Assembly: GCA_020059425.1 (NCBI GenBank)
Contig: JAGVCD010000114.1
Location: 1-8,558 of the forward strand
Reading direction: 5' to 3'
Source: Chamaesiphon sp.
GTDB taxonomy: Bacteria > Cyanobacteriota > Cyanobacteriia > Cyanobacteriales > Chamaesiphonaceae
Length of the DNA stretch: 8,558 nucleotides
The position numbers and the translations under genes are program-made. Below the pieces are notes generated by a model. That model saw only the letters and a list, made by a program, of their open reading frames with translations. It did not search any database and was not told the DNA's origin. Below are positions 1-7,320 of this stretch, in pieces (the stretch's first letter is position 1; each line of letters opens with the position of its first letter).

Positions 1-107
1 AGGTCTTGGAGTTGTAAGTTACTGCCCATCGCCCCGTCCAGAACGAGGATCGGTCGATCGGGATGGTAAAGCCGCTCGTGAAATAGGCTTTTAGTAGAAG
101 TTGTCAT
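1..107 (-). CDS. Homocysteine S-methyltransferase / methionine synthase N-terminus (partial, runs off left edge)
   Basis: Reading the minus strand from an ATG at 107-105 gives 35 codons before the window ends. The peptide contains [17 protein letters not shown], which matches the opening of the homocysteine-binding TIM barrel (pattern LDGAMGTxLQ) found in MetH, BHMT and MmuM-type enzymes. These transfer a methyl group to homocysteine to make methionine, in the cytoplasm. The zinc-binding cysteines lie much later in the protein and are out of the window, so catalytic competence cannot be judged. The Ser in GAMGS replaces the commoner Thr. The short lead before the motif (about 18 residues) is typical of cyanobacterial MetH-like proteins, but I cannot tell full-length cobalamin-dependent MetH from a stand-alone methyltransferase domain. 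No clear Shine-Dalgarno sequence precedes the ATG. It is transcribed divergently from everything up to 7941. Confidence 0.75.
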   Translation of the reverse strand, partial: MTTSTKSLFHERLYHPDRPILVLDGAMGSNLQLQD

Positions 108-266
108 GGGTATAGGTTCGGTTGTTTTTAAGTTTACCGGTTAATCTATTTTGACATTCTCTTGAGATAAACGCACGATCGAGGCTGACTAATGGTTATT
201 GGAACGTGTTGAGGTGCCCTAGATCAGGGCAGATGGTTAGGTCTGGCAAGGCTTAAAATTAAAATC

Positions 267-539
267 ATCGACAATAGCCGTGAAAATCTAGATGTAGGCG
301 ATCGCTTTATTTATGCTGCTGAAGCTACCTTCCAACTTCTTGCCAAATCTCCTGGAATCGTCAGATTCAGCGGATTTACGAATCCAGAAGTTGCCCAAGT
401 TTGTCAATACACTGTCAAAGGATTCCCAAACTACTTGGTTCTTTATGAACTCACTGAAGATACGATCGACATTATCCGCGTTCTCCATGGCGCACGTAAT
501 CTAGAAACTACTCTATCTGAAGCTGATAAACCAGAATAA
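267..539 (+). pseudogene. RelE/ParE-family toxin remnant, N-terminus missing
   Basis: An open frame ending in TAA at 537-539 encodes about 90 residues that read as the body of a RelE/ParE-type toxin. A helix of the form NLDVGDRFIYAAEATFQLLA is followed by SPGI, then VKGFPNYLVLYELTED and IIRVLHGARNLE, which is the canonical C-terminal half (xVKGFxxYLxxY ... IxRVLHGxRxxE). What is missing is the start: no ATG, GTG or TTG occurs in frame between the upstream TGA at 210-212 and the conserved region, and codons 213-266 do not give the usual first strand and helix (pattern ISPLAxxDLxEI). A partial echo (LARLKIKIID) suggests small deletions there. No CopG, Phd or other antitoxin frame is visible on either side. 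I infer a decayed, orphaned type II toxin gene. An unusual start codon (ATT at 258 or ATC at 264/267) is a less likely alternative. Family assignment is more certain than inactivation. Confidence 0.65.
298..305. repeat. HIP1 octamer GCGATCGC
   Basis: Exact palindromic octamer inside the toxin remnant. HIP1 is strongly over-represented in many cyanobacterial genomes and supports the taxonomic guess. Confidence 0.85.
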
Positions 540-611
540 ACAATCAATCTAGTTTCAACTTATTTTCTACCGTATGTAATGAATCAACCGTAACCGTTGT
601 AAAAATTTTAG

Positions 612-793
612 ACATCAGAGCAAATTTTTTACGCCACATTGCAAGGACTAATTCCTGAGATTTAAGATAGGCGAGCATCCTAACGCTATCAATACCTCAA
701 TGAAATATTTGTAGATGGTGTGATGCTAATCACCTAAATGATGGGCATTCTAGAATTGTTCTCTCCTTACGAGCGTTTCTCTTGTGCAAGTAA
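612..793 (+). pseudogene. Possible decayed SGNH-hydrolase-like C-terminal fragment
   Basis: One frame from 612 reads through TAA stops at 663-665 and 681-683, giving pieces such as FYATLQGLIPEI and RYQYLNEIFVDG. Near 720 the sense shifts by frame into VDANHLNDGHSRIV, ending in TAA at 791-793. The D-A-N-H-L-N-x-G pattern resembles the terminal catalytic Asp/His block of SGNH (GDSL-like) hydrolases (DxxHLNxxG). Two stops plus one frameshift in about 180 bases make it non-functional if the match is real. The similarity rests on roughly a dozen residues, so the assignment is tentative. The fragment overlaps the first codons of the downstream vWA gene. This and the toxin remnant are the only content I can see between the divergent methyltransferase and the operon. 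Confidence 0.3.
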
Positions 794-1890
794 GTTGCCA
801 AAAAGTTGCACCCAGCCAGCAAAAATTATCTGACTTGCAAAAAAATGGTCTTCAGCTAGCTTCTGTCGGTCAAGGTCGCGATGTGGTGCTGGCGATCGAT
901 CTGACTGAAAGTGTCGGTCTGAATGACGAGGGGCGATTGCGTCTGAAACAAATCATTCAAGACAGTTTGCAAAAAGGTGATTCTGTTTATGTTGTGCCTT
1001 TTGCTTCTCAGGTAAATCCACTTCAGCCGCAGGTAGATCCTTTTGCTACTGGCATTCGCTTCCAAGGAAAGTCTGAAGATGTTGATCGGATTCTGCAAAC
1101 ATTGCCGCTGACATCTAGTGGTGGCCAACAGAATGCCGATATTCAGCAAACTGAAGGCAGCATCTACAAAAATTTAGCTCAATTGAATCAATGTCGTCTC
1201 ACAGCTAATCAAGGGGTGAGAACTCAATCAGTTGTGTGGCTGACGGATGCACCGTTATTAACCAAACCAGGAATTACATCACAGATTTGGGTAGAAACGC
1301 CAGCAAATAGTCCTTTTCGCCAGCAAAATTCTGCGGCTAGTAAGGAGCGGCAAAACTGGATTGATGCACTGCCATTAAAATTGCGATCGCAAAAAATCAG
1401 TAATTACAACTTGAGCATTGTGGATATTCCACCGACGGTGCAGGAGTTTTGTACTCCAGCACCTGGCGGGAAAGAAACCTGTTTAGTGAATGGCTATTTA
1501 CTCCAACAGCTGTGGCTGCCAATTTCACTAAGTTTGTTGGGAATATCGACAACACTAGCCATTGGCATTTTGTCGTTGAGACATTGGCGTAGCCTCCAGC
1601 AAGCCTGGAAGCTAACGATTGCTAGTGATGATGATTCCGAGCCACAGATTTGTTATCTCCGCAATAAGCAAAGGCTAGGCATTGGGAGCGATATCGAATG
1701 TCGGGGACACGATATTCGAGGCTATCTGCGGCGAGAGGGTAATAAGTTTTTCTTAGAGCCAAGTGGTGAGTTACCAATTCATTACCGAAATAGCGAAGTC
1801 ACTCAACGTCAAATCTTGACAGGCAGGTGTATTCGTTTAAATTATCCCCACCAGTCTCGCGACTTGGAACTAACTATCAATATTAATTAA
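784..1890 (+). CDS. vWA-domain membrane protein with degenerate FHA-like C-terminal domain
   Basis: The product is 368 residues from a GTG. Residues 33-160 form a von Willebrand A fold. The MIDAS motif appears as VVLAIDLTESVG (D39, T41, S43, so DxTxS rather than DxSxS), and the later metal-site acidic residue lies in VVWLTDA (D155). T123 in QQTEGSIY is a candidate for the middle MIDAS Thr. A single hydrophobic helix spans about 240-265 and is followed by positively charged residues (RHWR), which predicts the C-terminus inside. Residues 275-368 are beta-rich with an FHA-like pattern (RLGIGSDIEC, GYLRREGNKFFLEP, PIHYRN, CIRLNY) but lack the phosphothreonine-binding Ser/His signature. The Cys pair C223/C233 just before the helix suggests an oxidising, extracytoplasmic location. 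No signal peptide follows the GTG, which is odd (see findings). It ends 14 bases before the tubulin-like gene, so it is surely co-transcribed. vWA domains usually mediate metal-dependent protein contacts; the partner here is unknown. Confidence 0.8.
   Translation: MQVSCQKVAPSQQKLSDLQKNGLQLASVGQGRDVVLAIDLTESVGLNDEGRLRLKQIIQDSLQKGDSVYVVPFASQVNPLQPQVDPFATGIRFQGKSEDVDRILQTLPLTSSGGQQNADIQQTEGSIYKNLAQLNQCRLTANQGVRTQSVVWLTDAPLLTKPGITSQIWVETPANSPFRQQNSAASKERQNWIDALPLKLRSQKISNYNLSIVDIPPTVQEFCTPAPGGKETCLVNGYLLQQLWLPISLSLLGISTTLAIGILSLRHWRSLQQAWKLTIASDDDSEPQICYLRNKQRLGIGSDIECRGHDIRGYLRREGNKFFLEPSGELPIHYRNSEVTQRQILTGRCIRLNYPHQSRDLELTININ
1383..1390. repeat. HIP1 octamer GCGATCGC
   Basis: Exact copy within the vWA gene, so this gene shares the host's signature and does not look freshly acquired from an unrelated lineage. 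Confidence 0.85.
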
Positions 1891-1904
1891 TCAGGTCATC
1901 TACC

Positions 1905-4900
1905 ATGCCTCCAACCACAGAATCACGGACTATCCAAAGAACTCTTTGCATCGGCTTAGGCGGCACAGGCCGAGATGTTTTGATGCAGATTCGACGGTTG
2001 ATTATCGATCGATATGGCAATCTAGATGCACTACCAGTTGTTAGTTTTGTCCACATTGATGCCGACAAGGGCGCGAGTGACATTTCCGGTTTGAGTACGG
2101 GAAATACTTATCGGGGCGAAAATATTTTGTTCACACCTGCGGAACGGGTAATCGCTACCATGAGCAGTCAAGAAATCGACCAATTAATCGGTGGATTGGA
2201 GCAGCAGGGTGAATTTGAACGTCAGAGTCCCTACGACCATATTAGAAGCTGGTTGCCACCGCAATTGATTCGGAATGTGAAGGCGATCGAAGATGGTGCT
2301 GGTGGGATTCGCCCTGTGGGTAGACTATCTTTCTTCCATAATTATCGCAAAATTAAAGCTGCATTTGAGACTGCCGAAAACCGCACCAGAGGGCACGAAC
2401 AAGCCATGCTAGGTCAAGGGTTTGGCGTGGAATCTGGTTTAAACATTTTTGTCGTTGGTTCCCTCTGTGGCGGCACTGGCAGCGGAATGTTTTTGGATGT
2501 GGCGTATGCCCTGAGAAAGGCTTATGGGGATATCGAGAATAAATTAGTCGGCTACTGGGTAATTAGTCCCGAACTTTATGGCGATACCCCCAGCATGAAT
2601 GCCAATGTTTATGCAGCATTGAAGGAGTTAAACCATTATGCCAGTAATACGCGGTTTAAAGCCTGTTACGATCCTCAGCAATTAATTTCGGTGGATGAAG
2701 ATCGTCCTCCCTTTGATTTCACTTACGTGCTGTCTAATCGCACAGCGACAGATTATCGGATTCTGGATAAAAACAAGCTCTGTAATGTCGTCGCTCACAA
2801 AATTTTTCTCGATTTTGGCGATGAATTAACTTCTGTGATTAAGAGCCAGAAAGACAATTTCCGCGATAAACTCACCCGCCTAGATAGTCATCCTCGTCGC
2901 AATGTTCAACGATATCTGACGTTTGGATTAGCCAAAATCTATTCGCCCCAAGAGCGAATCGTGCAAATGTCATTGACTAATGTTAGTCGGCGACTGATTA
3001 ATTTCTGGCTCCGAGGCATCGGGCAAGGTCCAGATCCAGGGCTGTTATTAAATCGCTTTTTATCGAAGTGGGGTGACTCTAGTATCGATCGAGAATTCCC
3101 TCACCGTCTCCAGGGAATGGTACAAGATAATGGCAAAACATTTGCCCAAGCTTTGAAGGCTTGGAATAGCAAAATCGAACAAGAAATTGCGATGGTGAAA
3201 ACATCAACCGATCGATCGCAATTACTCCAACAACTCCGCAGCGACACTCGCGCCCAATTTCGGAAAGTACAGCCAGGTGAAACTGATGATATTCGCGGTG
3301 CATGGTTAACTCGCATCCAAAAAACTCAACCGCAACTCAGCAATCTACTCAGAAATGATATTGGTCACTTTTTTGGCGAACTACTCACCCCATCTCATCC
3401 CGAATTTTCGCTCAATAGTGCCCGTGGTTGGCTAGAAGCAATCTTGACACATATTAATGAATATCAACGCGGGTTGGAAGATTATATCCAAAACAAAGGG
3501 GGTTTAGCTAGTCAAGAAGATTTCGATACCCAATGGCGGAATGCCGAGCGTCGTCTCCAAGATATTGAAGAGAAAAAAGGTTTTCTCGGTGTCTTAGATA
3601 ATAACAAGCAAAAAAACAAAGATTTTCAGACCGAAGCTACTCAAATTGTCACCACTACTAAAAAGTTAATTCAGGAGAACTTTGATTATCAGCTTTACAA
3701 AACAGCATTAGTTGTCGCCAGTGAAGTATCGAGCTTCATTCGATCTCTTATCCTCGAAGCTGGCTGGATCGATCAATTACTAGTCGCAGTCGAACTAAAT
3801 TATAAAAAGCGGTGTGAAGATCTAGAACGACTAAATCCAGATGGAATTACTGGTGAAGCTTTATTCTCGCCAGAAGATGCTCATACTTGTTATCTTGAAT
3901 TTCTGCCAGAACAGAATGAGAAATCTATTCTCGTCGATATCAGTGGACAAATTCTCACCGAGAGGTTTACATTTGTCGAACAGTCGCTAATGTACTTCTT
4001 AGTTAGAGTAACTGATGAGGAAAAAACCTCGACTGGATCGACAATTCACTATTTAGTCGGCTCCCGCGATGTAGACGAAAGATTGGTAGGAAATAATATC
4101 ACTGCCACGATCGATAAACTATTTGGTACTCAAGCTATAAGCTCCTTACAGCCAGTCATGGCGCGATTCCTTCAGAAATATCCGCTTGCTTCAGGTAATG
4201 CCGAACGGAGAATGCGCCAAATTATTAGTGAAGCCCAGCCACTACTTCCCTTATTAACCAGAGATGGACATTTTTATGAAGATGGTGGTAATAAATCTGA
4301 AATTATTGCCTTTAAGCAAACTGACGATCGTGCTAGTCAACAATTGCAAGAATTATTAACTAGAAATGTTGGAGTTTCCGAATCAACAATTAAATCCCTG
4401 CAAAATGATAGTGAAATAGTCATCGTCAATGAGTATGCAGCTTTCCCCCTGCGGTTAATCCAAGGGATCGATCGAATGCGCGAACATTACGATCGAGAGT
4501 GCTCCCAAAACAGAGCGCGAATTCATAACGACTATCAGCAAATATTTTCCGAAATTATTCCCCCCGACGCGCGGCGGATGGAAGAGATGCAAGATGCTTT
4601 CTATGCTTGCTTGGCTTTTGGGATATTAGTACCTCAGAATAATTGTTATCTCTACGAAGTTTATGACGAATTTCGCGATCGCAATAGCTCGATTCAACTC
4701 AGTCTAATTTGGAGTGAAGCCCTAGAACAGATATCCAAAGCTAACGGCGTTGCGGAGAGCCTCAGAGATCGACGCGATAGCATTATCACTGAAATTCAAA
4801 CCGATCCTAGCCAATGGACAGAAATCTACTTACCTCAACTTCGATTGTTCATTCAGCAGCTAGATAAACTCTCTAGAAATAGCCCCAACTACCCTGAAAT

Positions 4901-5105
4901 TAACATTGTACTAGGTGAAGAAGCAACACTAGATCGACCAGCCACAAATGGAGTTTTGAAACGGCTGTGGGGCTATTTAGACAAGTTAGCTCAGGAAGCT
5001 AAAGCTAATCCGAACAACCAACATAAAACTTTACAGGCTCAACACCCAACTAATAATGAGGGTGATTCGATCGAAGCAGAAGTCATAGATAATCGTTTGT
5101 CATAA
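1905..5105 (+). CDS. Tubulin/FtsZ-like GTP-binding protein (Tubulin_2-type), 1066 residues
   Basis: The N-terminal third carries a tubulin-superfamily nucleotide site in order: CIGLGGTGRDVL (residues 15-26, T1-like loop), FVHIDAD (48-54, T2-like), GAGGIRPVGR (131-140, T3-like), GSLCGGTGSGMFLD (185-198, the T4 tubulin signature GGTGSG), WVISPELYGD (218-227, T5-like) and an Asn-containing helix NANVYAALKEL (232-242). I cannot place a convincing T7 catalytic loop, so GTP binding is better supported than GTP hydrolysis. The remaining 700 or so residues are unlike FtsZ: mostly helical, with charged, coiled-coil-like stretches around 505-620 and a low-complexity Asn/Gln-rich end. No signal peptide or membrane helix is seen, so it is cytoplasmic. 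The ATG at 1905 has an AGG at 1893-1895 as a plausible ribosome site. It sits between the vWA and channel genes. Comparative genomics has linked this tubulin branch with vWA and OmpA-family proteins in a proposed membrane-remodelling system; role and polymer formation here are inference. Confidence 0.88.
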   Translation: MPPTTESRTIQRTLCIGLGGTGRDVLMQIRRLIIDRYGNLDALPVVSFVHIDADKGASDISGLSTGNTYRGENILFTPAERVIATMSSQEIDQLIGGLEQQGEFERQSPYDHIRSWLPPQLIRNVKAIEDGAGGIRPVGRLSFFHNYRKIKAAFETAENRTRGHEQAMLGQGFGVESGLNIFVVGSLCGGTGSGMFLDVAYALRKAYGDIENKLVGYWVISPELYGDTPSMNANVYAALKELNHYASNTRFKACYDPQQLISVDEDRPPFDFTYVLSNRTATDYRILDKNKLCNVVAHKIFLDFGDELTSVIKSQKDNFRDKLTRLDSHPRRNVQRYLTFGLAKIYSPQERIVQMSLTNVSRRLINFWLRGIGQGPDPGLLLNRFLSKWGDSSIDREFPHRLQGMVQDNGKTFAQALKAWNSKIEQEIAMVKTSTDRSQLLQQLRSDTRAQFRKVQPGETDDIRGAWLTRIQKTQPQLSNLLRNDIGHFFGELLTPSHPEFSLNSARGWLEAILTHINEYQRGLEDYIQNKGGLASQEDFDTQWRNAERRLQDIEEKKGFLGVLDNNKQKNKDFQTEATQIVTTTKKLIQENFDYQLYKTALVVASEVSSFIRSLILEAGWIDQLLVAVELNYKKRCEDLERLNPDGITGEALFSPEDAHTCYLEFLPEQNEKSILVDISGQILTERFTFVEQSLMYFLVRVTDEEKTSTGSTIHYLVGSRDVDERLVGNNITATIDKLFGTQAISSLQPVMARFLQKYPLASGNAERRMRQIISEAQPLLPLLTRDGHFYEDGGNKSEIIAFKQTDDRASQQLQELLTRNVGVSESTIKSLQNDSEIVIVNEYAAFPLRLIQGIDRMREHYDRECSQNRARIHNDYQQIFSEIIPPDARRMEEMQDAFYACLAFGILVPQNNCYLYEVYDEFRDRNSSIQLSLIWSEALEQISKANGVAESLRDRRDSIITEIQTDPSQWTEIYLPQLRLFIQQLDKLSRNSPNYPEINIVLGEEATLDRPATNGVLKRLWGYLDKLAQEAKANPNNQHKTLQAQHPTNNEGDSIEAEVIDNRLS
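4675..4682. repeat. HIP1 octamer GCGATCGC
   Basis: Exact copy in the 3' part of the tubulin-like gene. The related hexamer CGATCG is frequent through the rest of the operon. Confidence 0.85.
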
Positions 5106-5178
5106 TATCTAGATTTCACCACAATTATGATTTCAGATAATAATGGCTTAGCCACTAACAAAACCTGATATTTAACAA

Positions 5179-7275
5179 ATGCAAATTTTTACATTAATAC
5201 CACTCGAAACCAAGCTTTCAATCTTGCTTTTAGTCATCATACCAGCGATTGCAGTAGGACTTTTGCGGCTGAGAATGCATACAAAGCTACAGAAAATGAA
5301 CGATCGCATCTCTCGATTATTATCAGGTGATGACGCTGAAGGAATTCAACCACCGATCGTTGAGCGACTTAAAAATCGTTACCAAAAAGCTAGTCAAAAA
5401 TTGGAGCATGTTAATACGATCGCTCTTATCGATAGTGTTTACAAAGATGAAAAACTATCCTATTGGTGGCTTAGAGTTCAATATGATCGGGCAGAAAGCA
5501 TTACTAGAGTTTTACCGAATTTGCTACTGGCCTTTGGATTGATTGGTACTTTCTTAGGGATTACTAACAACTTAACCAGTATTTCTAGTGTTATCACTAG
5601 TCTCGATACCAACAATCCCGATATTGGGAAACTAGTCCAAGGATTACAGCCAGCACTACGAGATATGGGGGTAGCTTTTTCGACTAGTCTGTTTGGATTG
5701 TCATTTGGCTCCATTTTAACCATACTGAATACAATCTGGAATACAAACATTGTTAAACATCAATTAATTGCTGGCTTGGAAGACTATCTAGACAACATTT
5801 ACAAGCCAACTGTCGAGGGAAATACTAGACTAGATACAGCGATCGATCGCATGGTAAAGCAACAAGAAGAATTTTTGCTTAGATTCCATGAGAACGTCGG
5901 TAGAGCCTTAGAAACATCTTTTGGTAAAGCTGCAAATCAAATTGCAGCAGAATGCAGCAGAATCAATCAAATCGCGGAAAATGTGTACACTAACTTTTCC
6001 AATGCAGCTGGTACTATTTCTACAGGAGCAACTACCTTTGAACTAGCCGCAAATTCTCTCCAATCTCAAAATCAAATCTTCACCGATTCACTCCAAGAAT
6101 TCAAAACTGGTATAGATACTTTCCAGGCGGCAGCCCATAGACTTGAACAAAATAATATTGTTCAAAATATTGATCGAGCTTTAGCAGAGTTAAGCACCAG
6201 CCAACAAGCTTTTACTAACTCCACTAAAACTTTAGAAACCTCATTAGAGGGCATCACCAGTAGTAACCAGAACGCTGCACAACTTGCTGAAAAAGTTTAT
6301 CAAAGCTGGCATACATCAATTTCACAAATTGGGGCTGCGTCTGGAACTATCGAAAGTGGTGCGACGACCTTTGCTCAATCAGCTATTTTGTTAGAAGCTC
6401 AAACACAAATAATTATGGGCTTAGTGCCTCATCTTCAGACTGGAGTAGCTAGTTTTGTCTCTGGTGCCAGCAAGGTAGAAGATAATAACATCGTTCATAA
6501 TATTGATCGGGTTCTAACAGAACTGAATACCAGTCAACAGGCTTTCACAAATTCCACTAAAACTTTAGAAGTCTCACTTGAAGGTATCACCACCAGTAAC
6601 AAAACAGCAGCAGAATTAGCTCAAGCAGTATACAAAACATGGCAATCCTCTACAAGTAAGATTGACAAAGCATCTGAAACAATTCATGATGGGGCAACTC
6701 TTTTCCAAAAAGTAGCTACGTCTTTGGAAGGGCAAACACAAACTTTAGTGGAATTATTACCACATGTACAGGCTGGAGTGAATACATGGCAAGCATCTCA
6801 AGCTGAATTTGCCAAATCAACAGATATTTTCGGTCAATCGGCTCAACAGATACAACCAGTGGTAGCTAACTTAGAACCAGCAATCACGGCTATTAATAGA
6901 TCAGCTGTCGCTCTTCAACAGTTTGGGGGCGAAGTAGCTAACCTGAGCAAAAATACTCTGCAAGTTTCAGAATCTTCCAGAACTGCCATAGCTGATTTTG
7001 ATCGACAGCTCCAAACAGCACTGAATACCACGCAATCTTTAGTACAAAATCTAAAAGAAGTCAATCGATCGAATTGGCAGCAGTTAAAAGATATATCGAA
7101 TCAACAGATCACAACCGATCGATCTTCTCACGAGCAGCTACTCGCTGCGATGAAAGAACATCTCACACAGATGAGTTTAAGAGATCGAGAGTATTTCACG
7201 AAATTGATAACAGTGCTTGAGAAGTCAGAGCTGGGATCAAATAAAAGTAATATTTTCAACGCCTCCTCAAACTAG
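5179..7275 (+). CDS. MotA/TolQ/ExbB/ZorA-like proton-channel subunit with long repetitive cytoplasmic tail
   Basis: The 698-residue product has three predicted membrane helices: about 11-30, 110-130 (LLLAFGLIGTFLGI) and 160-186 (GVAFSTSLFGLSFGSI). The last two match the conserved pore helices of the MotA/TolQ/ExbB superfamily (GxLGTxxGI and xxxTxxGLxxxI), with Thr/Ser residues facing the presumed ion path. From about 190 to the end lies a tail of roughly 500 residues that is poor in proline, rich in Ser, Thr, Gln, Asn and Ala, and has coiled-coil/chemoreceptor-like character, with a 111-residue internal repeat. This architecture and length are close to ZorA of Zorya anti-phage systems, where a five-subunit channel bears a long intracellular tail. 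The next gene supplies a MotB/ZorB-like partner. The gene starts 73 bases after the tubulin-like gene and lacks a strong Shine-Dalgarno sequence. The superfamily assignment is solid; calling it ZorA in function would overreach because known Zorya effectors are absent. Confidence 0.82.
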   Translation: MQIFTLIPLETKLSILLLVIIPAIAVGLLRLRMHTKLQKMNDRISRLLSGDDAEGIQPPIVERLKNRYQKASQKLEHVNTIALIDSVYKDEKLSYWWLRVQYDRAESITRVLPNLLLAFGLIGTFLGITNNLTSISSVITSLDTNNPDIGKLVQGLQPALRDMGVAFSTSLFGLSFGSILTILNTIWNTNIVKHQLIAGLEDYLDNIYKPTVEGNTRLDTAIDRMVKQQEEFLLRFHENVGRALETSFGKAANQIAAECSRINQIAENVYTNFSNAAGTISTGATTFELAANSLQSQNQIFTDSLQEFKTGIDTFQAAAHRLEQNNIVQNIDRALAELSTSQQAFTNSTKTLETSLEGITSSNQNAAQLAEKVYQSWHTSISQIGAASGTIESGATTFAQSAILLEAQTQIIMGLVPHLQTGVASFVSGASKVEDNNIVHNIDRVLTELNTSQQAFTNSTKTLEVSLEGITTSNKTAAELAQAVYKTWQSSTSKIDKASETIHDGATLFQKVATSLEGQTQTLVELLPHVQAGVNTWQASQAEFAKSTDIFGQSAQQIQPVVANLEPAITAINRSAVALQQFGGEVANLSKNTLQVSESSRTAIADFDRQLQTALNTTQSLVQNLKEVNRSNWQQLKDISNQQITTDRSSHEQLLAAMKEHLTQMSLRDREYFTKLITVLEKSELGSNKSNIFNASSN
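5971..6813 (+). repeat. Diverged in-gene tandem repeat, 333-base (111-residue) period, about 2.5 copies
   Basis: Within the channel-protein tail, NNIVQNIDRALAELSTSQQA (from residue 325, base 6151) recurs as NNIVHNIDRVLTELNTSQQA (from residue 436, base 6484). The flanking elements recur too: TKTLExSLEGIT, then xAxxLAxxVYxxW, then GATxF at residues 283, 394 and 505, always 111 apart. The first copy is incomplete upstream: its xAENVY block sits 104 rather than 111 residues before the next, a shift of exactly seven residues, which fits loss or gain of one heptad. The match is stronger in protein than in DNA, so the duplication is old enough for synonymous drift. Confidence 0.85.
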
Positions 7276-7320
7276 AGCAATTTAAGCAAATACCGAGAAA
7301 AATTAGTTTAACCATTTACT

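Noticed and set aside
151..179. TTGACA at 151-156 as a -35 promoter element
   Set aside because: No TATAAT-like hexamer lies 16-18 bases downstream. It leads only to the toxin remnant.
216..230. Short GC-rich hairpin GCCCT-AGATC-AGGGC
   Set aside because: A five-base-pair stem with no T-run on either strand. It could arise by chance and no function can be assigned.
288..488. Minus-strand 66-residue open frame opposite the toxin remnant
   Set aside because: The plus strand carries recognisable RelE/ParE sequence; the antisense frame shows no family features and is a shadow.
3079..3316. Overlapping minus-strand open frames inside the tubulin-like gene
   Set aside because: They have no start context, no family resemblance, and lie entirely within a well-supported long gene.
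5127..5168. 13-codon open frame in the gap before the channel gene
   Set aside because: Too short, with no ribosome site and no leader-peptide or attenuator structure around it.
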